In this document: piece after piece, positions 1 to 7,332 of the stretch
How the letters are laid out: every line of letters starts with the position of its first letter
Position numbering within the stretch: position 1 is the first letter of the stretch
Assembly: GCA_012511245.1 (NCBI GenBank)
Contig: JAAZGM010000208.1
Coordinates: 1-26,946 of the forward strand
Source: Methanomicrobiales archaeon
Lineage (GTDB): Archaea > Halobacteriota > Methanomicrobia > Methanomicrobiales > Methanoculleaceae
Direction of reading: 5' to 3'
DNA: 26,946 nucleotides
Made by a program: the position numbers and the translations under genes
Notes under the pieces: generated by a model
Seen by the model: the letters and a program-made list of their open reading frames with translations, nothing else
Told to the model about the DNA's origin: nothing
The model's database searches: none

Positions 1-292
1 CCTCCTTATCGACGTACTGCCCCTCCATCTGCTGGAACGCGAGATCGAGGACCTGCCGGGTCCTGACCGCGAAGATCTCCTGGACGGTCTCGGTGACGCT
101 CCCTATCTCCTCGATGAGAAGGCTCCCCATCCGGGTTTCGAGAGGGTTTTTGAGGTCGTAGTAGTCCGTCTTGCGTTTCTCGATGTATGCGCGGGCGTTG
201 TCGTAGAGGCCGGGCTCCATGTAGGAGAGCCTTCCTGTGTGCTGCATATCAAGGAGCATCTGCCGGAGTTTCTCCAGGATATCGGCGACCAT
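1..292 (-). CDS. GINS-like replication protein, 5' part (runs off left edge)
   Basis: The reading frame opens at ATG 292 and stays open to base 1, so about 97 N-terminal residues are visible and the C-terminus is missing. The peptide starts MVADILEKLRQML and has the helical pattern of archaeal GINS proteins: a Tyr-rich stretch (TDYYDLKNP) followed by LLIEEIGSVTETVQEIF and RTRQVLDLAF. Archaeal GINS binds the MCM helicase and the primase at the replication fork. The gene follows priS with only a few bases between, a common archaeal pairing. A strong ribosome binding site (GGAGGTG, 301-307) lies 8 bases upstream inside the priS 3' end, which fixes this start. The family call rests on context plus the visible N-terminus; whether it is the Gins51 or Gins23 type cannot be decided here. 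Confidence 0.72.
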   Translation of the reverse strand, partial: MVADILEKLRQMLLDMQHTGRLSYMEPGLYDNARAYIEKRKTDYYDLKNPLETRMGSLLIEEIGSVTETVQEIFAVRTRQVLDLAFQQMEGQYVDKE

Positions 293-295
293 ACT

Positions 296-1411
296 TCATG
301 CACCTCCGGCTATCTCCGCCACGCCCCGGCAGCAGAGGAAGATCGCAAGCGCTTCGGGGACGTTCTGGATTCCCGCATTGAGCGCATACGTATTCCCGAG
401 CAGGGATGTGGTGAGTTTTGTCTTCATATCGATCCGTACGTTGCGGTCACCGAAGACCACTGCATCCACGAGCGGATCGAAGTCCGCGAAGTCCCTGAGC
501 CCGAGCGGCACGACCCGCATGCCGCTGCCGCCGTGCAGCGACCCCGGCGCCCGGATCAGCCGCTTGATATCGGTCGTGACCGGTTCGTCCGCCCGCGCCC
601 CGGCATCCCGGAGCCTCTCCTCGAAGTCGGGTGCGGCCACAATCGCCTGGATGACCCGGTCTTTGAGGAGCTCTTCCGGTGTTTTCGCGGTGAGGCTCCC
701 GATATCCGCGAGGAAACTCGCGGCCGCCCGCTTCCCGATACCATCGAGTGCGGAGAGGTATGCTGCTGCATCTGCCGGATCGCGGGCTGCAATCCCTGCA
801 AGGTGGGTGCGGAGCGCTTCAACATACCGTTGCCGCCATCCGGTTCCACCGCCGCCCGGCGCGAGCATAATGGCCGGATCGAGCCCGATGCCGCAGACGT
901 AATCGATGATCTCGCGCCGTTCCTGGCTGCTCCATCCACGGACGGCGATCTCGGTGACGTGGATGTGGTAGCCGCGCCCCCCGGAGAAGGCGAGCCGGAT
1001 CTGGTTTCGAGAGAACCCGAGTTCGTCGGTCAGCATCGCGAGCAGTTTCCCGGTCTCCTCCTTGACCCGCGCAAGCATCATCGCGTAGGGACCGCGGACG
1101 ATCTGGTCGGCGTCGAGATCGAATATGAGGTCGGCCCCCGCCCAGTTCTTCTCGTTCATCGTCGACGCCGACGGCGTCTGGTAGTAGGCCGTCGAGTAGT
1201 AGACGTGAGCGGGGATCAGGTTTTTTACGTATGCGTTGAGTTCCTGCGGGTCAACAAACGCCATATGCCGCCGCATCCGGACTTCGGCCGCGGCGTCGAA
1301 GAAGATGAATCCCCATTCGCGCTGCTCGAGGGAGGAGGGGGGGTTGAGGTTCACCCTCTGGTAATACTCGGCGAACCTCTGCTTCACAAACTCGAGCGTT
1401 GCGGGCCTCAT
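296..1411 (-). CDS. priS: DNA primase catalytic subunit PriS
   Basis: 371 residues, the usual length for archaeal PriS. It makes RNA/DNA primers at the replication fork together with PriL. The catalytic acidic motif is visible as ADLIFDLDAD (D98 and D100), followed by the nucleotide-binding SGGRGYHIHV (143-152) and, near residue 280, TDIKRLIRAPGSLHGGSG, which carries the third metal-binding Asp and the phosphate-contacting residues. The start codon overlaps the last bases of elp3 by 4 nt (ATGA type), so the two are translationally coupled. The GINS gene follows 3 bases after the stop. All catalytic motifs are intact, so the enzyme should be active. Confidence 0.95.
   Translation of the reverse strand: MRPATLEFVKQRFAEYYQRVNLNPPSSLEQREWGFIFFDAAAEVRMRRHMAFVDPQELNAYVKNLIPAHVYYSTAYYQTPSASTMNEKNWAGADLIFDLDADQIVRGPYAMMLARVKEETGKLLAMLTDELGFSRNQIRLAFSGGRGYHIHVTEIAVRGWSSQERREIIDYVCGIGLDPAIMLAPGGGGTGWRQRYVEALRTHLAGIAARDPADAAAYLSALDGIGKRAAASFLADIGSLTAKTPEELLKDRVIQAIVAAPDFEERLRDAGARADEPVTTDIKRLIRAPGSLHGGSGMRVVPLGLRDFADFDPLVDAVVFGDRNVRIDMKTKLTTSLLGNTYALNAGIQNVPEALAIFLCCRGVAEIAGGA
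301..307 (-). promoter_or_regulatory. Ribosome binding site for the GINS gene
   Basis: Read on the minus strand this is GGAGGTG, 8 bases before ATG 292 and inside the last codons of priS. It implies translation from the same mRNA as priS and chooses the start over an out-of-frame ATG at 299. Confidence 0.6.
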
Positions 1412-2985
1412 GAGAACGTCTTGATCATATATGGCCCCTCTCGTTCATATCCCTGTTTCCTGTAGTATGGCCGGACACCGATGCCGCTCATCACCGCAAG
1501 GCGACAGTAGCCGTGATCGCGAGCCTCCTCCTCGGCCGCGGCGAGGAGAACGCTGCCGAAACTCCGGTGCTGCCACTCGTCGGCGGATGCCGGGGCGCTG
1601 ATAGGCACCACGCTCCCGTAGACGTGGAGCTCGCGCAGGAGCGCCGCGCCGTCGAGTTCCGCGCGGAACGGCCGGTTCGGGAACCGGAGGCGTGCGAACC
1701 CGACGAGGGCATCCTCCGATCCCGCCTGGATGAACCGCTCCTCCCCACCGCACGCCTGATATACCAGGGTCGATATCGCCGTCTCTTCCGGCTCGGGCAC
1801 CCTCCCCACCTCGCGGCAGCGGATGCACCGGCACCGGAGTCCTTGTTCGTGGAGCCTCGCCTCTGCAAGCTGGCGGAAGTTGCTGTGCCGTGATCCTGCA
1901 ACGATCAGTTTTGCCGGGATGTCGCGCTGGATCCGCTGGAGGCGGACGTACTCCGGGAGGAGGGATTTTGCATAGGCGACGAGGTCGATCAGGTCGTCCT
2001 CGGTGTAGGGCTGGTACTCCCCGCGCTCCCAGAGGCTCTCGATCTCTGAACCAGGCGTCACCAGGGTCGGGTAGATCTTCAGGAAGTCCGGCCGGAACCG
2101 GGGATCCGCGAAGAGTTCCCGGGCCATCCGCCGGTCGTCCTCCATCTTCGCACCGGGAAGGTTTGGCATCATGTGGAACCCGACCTTCAACCCGGCGTCG
2201 CGGAGGAGGCAGTTTGCCGCGACCGAGTCCGCGACCGCGTGGCCGCGGCGGTTGTAGTCGAGGATCCGGTCGTCCAGATGCTGGACGCCGAGTTCCACCT
2301 TGGTCACGCCCATCGAGAGCATCCGGTTGATGTGCTCCTCCCGGCACCAGTCCGGCCTCGTCTCGAAGGTGGCGGCGACGCACCGCACTCTCGCCGATTC
2401 GTTTGCGGTGAATATCGCATCGAGATCGGGCTTGTCCTGCGGTGTCCCCGCCCGCGGGTAGTCGTTCATCGCCTGGACGGCGGCCCCGACGAACCACTCC
2501 TGGTACTCGAGCGGGCGGGCGGTCATCGTCCCGCCCATCACGATCAACTCCGCCTTGTCGACGTGATGGCCGAGCGCCTCGAACTGCCCGAGCCGGGCCT
2601 GCACCTGGGCGTAGGGGTCGAAGGCGTGCTCCCTTGCCCGGAGTGCGGCGGGCTCTTCGCCCGTGTAACTCTGGGGCGACGCAAAGGGGTGTTCCGGCCC
2701 GCCGGGGCAGGGGAGGCATTTGCCGTGAGGGCAGGGGTGGGGCGAGGTCATCGCCGCAACGGGTGCGACGCCCGAGATCGTCCGGGTGGGCTTCACCTGG
2801 AGGAGCGGCCGGAGCCGTTCGCGCTCTTCCGGGGCGGCGGCGGCGAGGATCGCAGAGTTTTTGGGCATGTTCGCGCTGTGCTTACGGCAGACGTCGAGTT
2901 TGATCTTCTGGACGTCGGCGGTACCCGATTCGGTAGAAAGGATGCGGGAGATGATCTCCCGGAGAGTATCGGTATCGTTCATCAT
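1408..2985 (-). CDS. elp3: tRNA U34 carboxymethyltransferase/acetyltransferase Elp3 (radical SAM + GNAT)
   Basis: 525 residues, full length for archaeal Elp3. It installs the cm5 group on wobble uridine 34 of tRNAs, using a 4Fe-4S cluster, S-adenosylmethionine and acetyl-CoA. The radical-SAM cysteines sit in SPHPCPHGKCLPCPGG (C85, C90, C93, spacing CX4CX2C), followed by the TIM-barrel segment ELIVMGGTMTARP and FETRPDWC. A zinc-binding element RCRCIRCREVG lies near residue 385. The C-terminal GNAT domain holds the acetyl-CoA loop (HRSFGSVLLAAAEEEA) and ends GVRPYYRKQGYEREGPYMIK. The start could be either of two adjacent ATGs (2985 or 2982). It directly abuts the UPF0058 stop and overlaps priS, so it is the middle of a minus-strand operon. 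Confidence 0.95.
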   Translation of the reverse strand: MMNDTDTLREIISRILSTESGTADVQKIKLDVCRKHSANMPKNSAILAAAAPEERERLRPLLQVKPTRTISGVAPVAAMTSPHPCPHGKCLPCPGGPEHPFASPQSYTGEEPAALRAREHAFDPYAQVQARLGQFEALGHHVDKAELIVMGGTMTARPLEYQEWFVGAAVQAMNDYPRAGTPQDKPDLDAIFTANESARVRCVAATFETRPDWCREEHINRMLSMGVTKVELGVQHLDDRILDYNRRGHAVADSVAANCLLRDAGLKVGFHMMPNLPGAKMEDDRRMARELFADPRFRPDFLKIYPTLVTPGSEIESLWERGEYQPYTEDDLIDLVAYAKSLLPEYVRLQRIQRDIPAKLIVAGSRHSNFRQLAEARLHEQGLRCRCIRCREVGRVPEPEETAISTLVYQACGGEERFIQAGSEDALVGFARLRFPNRPFRAELDGAALLRELHVYGSVVPISAPASADEWQHRSFGSVLLAAAEEEARDHGYCRLAVMSGIGVRPYYRKQGYEREGPYMIKTFS

Positions 2986-3252
2986 TTAGTGTTCGGTTGC
3001 AATACGCTCGGATTGAAAATCGGCGTGGTATTCGATGTATGGATTGTGGTGTTCCCGGATATGGTGGACGATCTCGTTTCCGAGCGTTAAAATAGCTTTT
3101 TTATGAGTGATCTTATTCTTATGAATATGGACGGGTGAGATATGGAGAGCGTTATACTGGTCGGTTGGGACATTTTCCTCAGTTGTGCTTTCATAATATT
3201 TTCTGATGTGTACTAACAGCATGTGTAAGTGGAGCAGCTCTTCCTTTTGCAC
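2986..3252 (-). CDS. UPF0058 family protein
   Basis: 88 residues. The N-terminus MQKEELLHLHMLLVHIRKYYE and the central ISPVHIHKNKITHKKAILTLGNEIV match the archaeal UPF0058 family, a small His-rich helical protein of unknown function that is widespread in Euryarchaeota. The start codon is GTG at 3252 with a GGTGAT-like site just upstream. Its stop codon abuts the Elp3 start, making it the first gene of the UPF0058-elp3-priS-GINS series. The many histidines suggest metal binding, but this is only inferred from composition. Confidence 0.88.
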   Translation of the reverse strand: MQKEELLHLHMLLVHIRKYYESTTEENVPTDQYNALHISPVHIHKNKITHKKAILTLGNEIVHHIREHHNPYIEYHADFQSERIATEH

Positions 3253-3290
3253 GATATCACCATTCCTCGAAGAATACTACTGTCCGCGGG

Positions 3291-3300
3291 TAGATATAAT
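3291..3300. promoter_or_regulatory. Shared bidirectional TATA-like element
   Basis: TAGATATAAT reads as a TATA box on both strands in the 67-base gap between the divergent UPF0058 and ADP-ribosylglycohydrolase genes. On plus it would start transcription near 3320, right at the start codon; on minus near 3268, 16 bases before the GTG. No mapped transcript supports it; the call is from position and composition. Confidence 0.4.
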
Positions 3301-3319
3301 TTGTTGGTGATCTTTTTAT

Positions 3320-4192
3320 ATGTACAAGATGCGGGCGGTTGGAGCGCTTATCGGGCTTGCAATCGGTGATGCTCTGGGCGCGCCCCTGGAAGGTCTTCCC
3401 CCGGCTCCATTCACTGTAACGGAGATGGTGGGAGGCGGGATTCACAACGTCGCTGCCGGCCAGTATACCGACGACACCCTCCAGGCGTCGGCCCTGGCAG
3501 CGACCCTTATCGAGTGCGGTGGTTTTGATCCGGAAGACTTCGCTCATCGCCTGGTTCGGGTCTATCGCGCCCATCCGGCGTTTTTTGGACCTACGTCCGG
3601 TGCTGTCCTGGATCTCATCGAAGGAGGGGCCGCGCCCGCTGTTGCCGCGAGGATGGTGCACGAGGCCCGGGGCAGGAGCCGGAGTAACGGGAGCGTCATG
3701 CGCGGCATCCCGGTCGGCATCTTCTATCCGCCCGGTGAGGTGCGGGAGGCAAGCCTTGCCGCATCGTGTGTGACGCACTTCGATCCCGTCGCCGGTGAAG
3801 CTTCGGCGTTTGTAAACCGGATGGTCAGCGGGCTCTGCCGGGGGGAGGAGGCGGTCGGGGCTTTCGGGGAGGCGCTTGCCGCCTGCGAGGACCCCGAACT
3901 TCGCGAGCTCCTCGAGGATTACCGGGCGCATCCACCGAAACCGTCGCTCGATGCCGTCCTCTGCACCCACTGCGCCGTCAGGGTCTTCATGGACGCCCCG
4001 ACGTTCCGTGATGCGGTGGTCACGGCGGTCAACCTCGGGGGCGATGCCGATACCGTCGGTGCGATCGTCGGCGGGCTCGCCGGGGCGCGGTTCGGGTTCG
4101 AGGCGATCCCCGCACCGTGGCTTGCTGTGCTCCACGACCGGGAGGAACTCCTCGGTCTCGCCCGGCGGCTCTGGGCGGTGAGCCGGTCGTAG
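3320..4192 (+). CDS. ADP-ribosylglycohydrolase (DraG/ARH family)
   Basis: 290 residues, normal for the family. It hydrolyses ADP-ribose from modified proteins or related ADP-ribosyl compounds using two Mg2+ ions. The N-terminal GLAIGDALGAPLEG and QYTDDT (D51, D52, T53) supply one half of the metal site; the C-terminal NLGGDADTVGAIVGGLAGARFG (D242, D244, T245) supplies the other; GRSRSNGSVMRG (about 118-129) is the conserved central motif. The start could be ATG 3320 or 3329; both sit close to the predicted transcription start, so the mRNA would be nearly leaderless. There is no adjacent ADP-ribosyltransferase or nifH, so the substrate is not revealed by context. A DraG role in nitrogenase regulation is possible but not supported here. 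Confidence 0.92.
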   Translation: MYKMRAVGALIGLAIGDALGAPLEGLPPAPFTVTEMVGGGIHNVAAGQYTDDTLQASALAATLIECGGFDPEDFAHRLVRVYRAHPAFFGPTSGAVLDLIEGGAAPAVAARMVHEARGRSRSNGSVMRGIPVGIFYPPGEVREASLAASCVTHFDPVAGEASAFVNRMVSGLCRGEEAVGAFGEALAACEDPELRELLEDYRAHPPKPSLDAVLCTHCAVRVFMDAPTFRDAVVTAVNLGGDADTVGAIVGGLAGARFGFEAIPAPWLAVLHDREELLGLARRLWAVSRS

Positions 4193-4330
4193 GTCCGGGA
4201 AGGGAGCGGGGGTGAGGCACTCTCCGCAACCTCTTTCGCAAATCCCCCTGCACCTCCCGCGGCAGATCATCCGCCGCGATCTCGATGTGAGCCCCGAGAA
4301 TAATATCCAGCGGATACGGCCGGAGCCCAT

Positions 4331-4336
4331 AAAAAA
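4331..4336 (-). terminator. Short T-run terminator after UPF0179
   Basis: Six T residues on the minus strand begin 3 bases after the UPF0179 stop codon. Archaeal terminators are commonly simple T-runs. It would end the egsA-UPF0179 transcript. Confidence 0.4.
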
Positions 4337-4338
4337 CG

Positions 4339-4791
4339 TCAGATTGGCCGGAGCCCCACCAATTTCAGCGAGCGCCCCCGTTCGCAGATATCGGGCGCAT
4401 TGCCGAGAATCTCGCCGACGACATACTTCTCGCCCTCGATGATGCCGTCGGGGCGGCAGAGCCGGTAGCTCCGGCACCCGGTTCTCGGGCAGGAGAACTC
4501 GTAACTGATCTTCGAGTTCATTATCGCCATATCGGCGCTGATCAGCGCAATGACGGGTGCCTCTATGACATCGACCGCAGTCACCGCCTCATAATGAACC
4601 GGACAATCATGCCGGGTGTTCGTGCGAACGGTAACAACACGGTATCTCCTGCCCGCCTGCAGGTTATGGCATGCCTTACGCACCTTGCAGGTCTCACACT
4701 CAGAGCATGATATGCCTTCGTAGACAAAATCGAGCCCGGGTTTTGCGATCGCAGCACCGATCAGCGTCACCTTTGTCTTATCCTTCACCAT
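4339..4791 (-). CDS. UPF0179 family cysteine-rich protein
   Basis: 150 residues, matching the archaeal UPF0179 family (start MVKDKTKVTLIG, end SLKLVGLRPI). Function is unknown. It is rich in cysteines: C29, C32, C35 and C41 in the N-terminal third (CSECETCKVRKAC), C65 in HDCPVH, and C103, C108 and C114 in FSCPRTGCRSYRLC. The spacing suggests Fe-S or zinc binding. It has a strong GAGGTGAG ribosome binding site and starts 6 bases after the egsA stop, so it is the second gene of a two-gene operon with G1P dehydrogenase. No catalytic residue can be named. Confidence 0.9.
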   Translation of the reverse strand: MVKDKTKVTLIGAAIAKPGLDFVYEGISCSECETCKVRKACHNLQAGRRYRVVTVRTNTRHDCPVHYEAVTAVDVIEAPVIALISADMAIMNSKISYEFSCPRTGCRSYRLCRPDGIIEGEKYVVGEILGNAPDICERGRSLKLVGLRPI

Positions 4792-4797
4792 CTCACC

Positions 4798-5880
4798 TCA
4801 CCCCCGGTAGAGCATCTTCACGAGATCCCGCGCCGACTCCTCGGTCAGCCCCATATCCAGTATGGTGAAGCGCTCCGGCCGGATCGTCCTTGCAGCGAGA
4901 AGAGCTGCAACCGCCGTCTCGTCATCGACCCCGATCCCGGCCGGGGTTGTCGGTGCGCCGATCTTCCTTAACGAGTCGCGGATCTCCTTCCAATCGCCGC
5001 CATGGAGATACATCGTGATGATCGCACCGATCCCGCATTTCTCCCCGTGAAGCCCCTTCCCCGGCGCGAGCCGCTCAAGCGCGTGGGAGAACTTGTGTTC
5101 GCCGCCGCTTGCAGGCCGGGACGACCCTGCGATGCTCATCGCAACGCCTGATGACACCAGTGCTTTCGTCACGATCCAGGCGCTCTCCTCTGAGTATGGT
5201 TTGATGAGGTCGGCGTTCTTGAAGAGGATCTCGGCGGTCATCCGGGAGAGCGTCAGTGCGTACTCCGAGAGCGGTTCGCCCCGAAGACGGTGGGAGAGTT
5301 CCCAGTCAAGGATCGCGGTATAATTTGCTATGATATCCGCGCACCCGGATGCCAGCAGCCGGTGGGGCGCCGATGCAATGATGGCGGTATCGGCGATGAT
5401 GGCGATGGGCGGCTCGGCCGCAAGCGAGACGTTTCCCTCGGCGGTCGGCACCGAGGCGCGGGACGAGGCGATACCGTCGTGCGATGCGGCGGTGGGGACG
5501 CTGATGAAGTGGCGATCGGTGTTATATGAGGCGATCTTCGCCACATCGATGACACGGCCGCCGCCAACCCCGATGACGAACTCCGCTTTTGCCGCCGCCT
5601 CCTCGGCTCTCCGGATCGTCTCGAGCGGGTCGCCTTCCCCTGCGGCAAACGTCGCGATCCCGTAGGTATCCGAAAGAAGCGCCTCAACCTTTCTCCCGGC
5701 GATATCGCGCGTCTGGCCTCCCGACACGATGAGCACAGAGTCGCCAAGGGCGAGATCTTCGCAGACATCCGGGATCTGCTCGATGACATCGTGGCCGATG
5801 ACGATGTCGCGGGGGAGCTGCATCCATTTCGACTTATCGAAGACCTTGGTTCTGAGTAAGTTTATGCGATCTGCGCTCAT
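4798..5880 (-). CDS. egsA: NAD(P)-dependent glycerol-1-phosphate dehydrogenase
   Basis: 360 residues. It reduces dihydroxyacetone phosphate to sn-glycerol-1-phosphate, the stereochemically archaeal backbone of membrane ether lipids. The dinucleotide-binding segment GVGGGRVIDVAK (104-115), the family signature SVPTAASHDGIASSRAS (127-143) and the zinc ligands around SGGEHKFSHALE and LHGEKCGIGAI are all present. The ATG at 5880 is only 11 bases from the divergent DUF63 start, so its promoter must lie inside that gene. Presence of this gene is a strong marker that the DNA is archaeal. Confidence 0.95.
   Translation of the reverse strand: MSADRINLLRTKVFDKSKWMQLPRDIVIGHDVIEQIPDVCEDLALGDSVLIVSGGQTRDIAGRKVEALLSDTYGIATFAAGEGDPLETIRRAEEAAAKAEFVIGVGGGRVIDVAKIASYNTDRHFISVPTAASHDGIASSRASVPTAEGNVSLAAEPPIAIIADTAIIASAPHRLLASGCADIIANYTAILDWELSHRLRGEPLSEYALTLSRMTAEILFKNADLIKPYSEESAWIVTKALVSSGVAMSIAGSSRPASGGEHKFSHALERLAPGKGLHGEKCGIGAIITMYLHGGDWKEIRDSLRKIGAPTTPAGIGVDDETAVAALLAARTIRPERFTILDMGLTEESARDLVKMLYRG
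5861..5866 (+). promoter_or_regulatory. TATA-like box for DUF63, inside egsA
   Basis: TTTATG lies 26-31 bases before ATG 5892 and within the first codons of egsA on the other strand. Transcription would start near 5889, giving an almost leaderless mRNA. Confidence 0.35.
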
Positions 5881-5891
5881 TTAGATCAACA

Positions 5892-6737
5892 ATGATTAGG
5901 GAGTTCATCTACAAATATTACATAGATCCCATTCGTTACGGCGAGGCCTACACACTCGTTGATACACTGACCTACGCCCTGATCCTCATCGTAGCGGTCT
6001 ACGTCGTATATCTGGGCCTCCGGCGATATAAGATCGCCGTCGACAGCGAACTGGTGCTGGCAACCCTGCCGTTCGTCGTCCTCGGCGGGCTCCTCCGGGT
6101 CGTCGAGGATACCGGGATGATAACCTCCGATCTTCGGTATCTCCTGATCACGCCCCTGATCTTCTTCACGATCTTCGCGGTTGCGGCGATCGCTCTCTTT
6201 GTCGGGAAACTTGCAGAGAATACCGGCCTCATCCCCCGTTACAGCCGCTTCTATGCCGGTGCAGGGATCGTCGCCTGCCTCGTCGCCACCGGGGCGCTCG
6301 TCTGGTTCGGCCTCACCGAGACGACGATCGCGCTCGACGTCCTGGCGACGATCCTCGCCCTCGCCCTCATCACATCGCTCGGCCTCTGGGCGTTCCTGGT
6401 CTACGTGCTGAAGTGGGACTACGCCTCAAACATCCTCTACAAACTCCTCATCTTCGGCCATATGCTGGACGCGAGCGCGACGAGTTACGGGATCGAGATC
6501 CATCCCATCCACTACGTCGAGCAGCACGTCGTTGGCTCGACCCTTATCGACGCGACCGGAACGGCGTTCTCGATGTTTTTCCTGAAACTCGCGGTGATCA
6601 TCCCCGCCATCTACGTCCTTGAGATGTACCGGCGCGAAGGGAACCTCGCCCTCTGGCACCTCATCCTGCTTGCCATGATCGTCGTCGGCATGGCGCCGGG
6701 GATACGCGACCTGGTCCGGATGGTGCTCTATGTCTGA
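5892..6737 (+). CDS. DUF63 family membrane protein
   Basis: 281 residues with about seven to eight hydrophobic helices spread along the chain (for example TLTYALILIVAVYVVYLGL, LVLATLPFVVLGGLL, YLLITPLIFFTIFAVAAIALFVG). The charged motif LRVVEDTG, the segment FGHMLDASATSYGIEIHPIHYVEQHV and the C-terminal GMAPGIRDLVRMVL are typical of the archaeal DUF63 family. Function is unknown. The conserved His/Asp/Glu residues within helices suggest an intramembrane metal site or enzyme, but that is inference. It overlaps the following SpoIIM-family gene by 8 bases, so the two are probably made together and may act together in the membrane. Confidence 0.88.
   Translation: MIREFIYKYYIDPIRYGEAYTLVDTLTYALILIVAVYVVYLGLRRYKIAVDSELVLATLPFVVLGGLLRVVEDTGMITSDLRYLLITPLIFFTIFAVAAIALFVGKLAENTGLIPRYSRFYAGAGIVACLVATGALVWFGLTETTIALDVLATILALALITSLGLWAFLVYVLKWDYASNILYKLLIFGHMLDASATSYGIEIHPIHYVEQHVVGSTLIDATGTAFSMFFLKLAVIIPAIYVLEMYRREGNLALWHLILLAMIVVGMAPGIRDLVRMVLYV
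5911..5920 (-). promoter_or_regulatory. TATA-like box for egsA, inside DUF63
   Basis: On minus this is TAATATTTGT, within the first codons of DUF63. It predicts an egsA transcript starting near 5889, about 9 bases before ATG 5880. Confidence 0.35.
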
Positions 6738-7296
6738 GGTATCGCTTGCCCGGTCTACGATCTTTGCGGCGGTCTTCTTTGCCATCGCGATCGGCATCGG
6801 CGTCGTCACCGTAGCCCATGACCCGGAGATAGGCGCACAGGCCGCGACCCTCTTTCGCGAACAGGTGGCAGGCCAGCTCCTCTCCGACTCCCCGGCAGTC
6901 CTCGCGGGCAAGATATTCTTAAACAACCTCACGACCTGCCTCATCCTCACCCTTGGGGGAGCCTCCCTCGGGGTGGTCACGATGCTGATCCTCTCGGTCA
7001 ACGGACTTCTGATCGGTATGTTGACGGAACTCGTGCGGCAGCAGCAGGGGCTGGTCTTCATTGCGGCGGCGCTCATCCCCCACGGTATCTTTGAGATCCC
7101 CGCCTTCCTCATCGCCGGGGGCCTCGGCCTCCTCCTCGGGAAGGAGCTCATCGCCGAATGGTATGGCGTGAGTGATGCCGCCGCAGAGGCCCGGCCGCTC
7201 GCCCGGCGCTTTCTCCGGGTGGTCGTCCCGCTCCTCGCGGTTGCCGCGGTTGTAGAGGCATTTATTACGCCGGCAATCCTAGGTATAATAGCTTAA
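6730..7296 (+). CDS. Stage II sporulation protein M family (DUF95) membrane protein
   Basis: 188 residues. Hydrophobic segments lie near the N-terminus (IFAAVFFAIAIGIGVVTVA), in the middle (TTCLILTLGGASLGVVTMLILSVNGLLIG), at LVFIAAALIPHGIFEIPAFLIAGGLGLLLG and at the C-terminus. The NN pair before the second helix and PHGIFEIPAFLIAGG are the DUF95/SpoIIM signature. In archaea this family has nothing to do with sporulation; its role is unknown but it is often next to other membrane proteins. Its ATG is inside the DUF63 3' end (8-base overlap), and proS follows after 36 bases. Confidence 0.88.
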   Translation: MSEVSLARSTIFAAVFFAIAIGIGVVTVAHDPEIGAQAATLFREQVAGQLLSDSPAVLAGKIFLNNLTTCLILTLGGASLGVVTMLILSVNGLLIGMLTELVRQQQGLVFIAAALIPHGIFEIPAFLIAGGLGLLLGKELIAEWYGVSDAAAEARPLARRFLRVVVPLLAVAAVVEAFITPAILGIIA

Positions 7297-7332
7297 AAGA
7301 GGCAGATCGAGAGTTTTTGAGGTACGAGTCGG

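Noticed and set aside
239..1465. Long plus-strand open frame opposite priS
   Set aside because: Exactly antisense to PriS, whose motifs are all intact; antisense frames stay open because of the GC-rich third positions.
3257..4477. 406-residue minus-strand open frame
   Set aside because: Antisense to the ADP-ribosylglycohydrolase; Arg/Pro-rich and without any motif.
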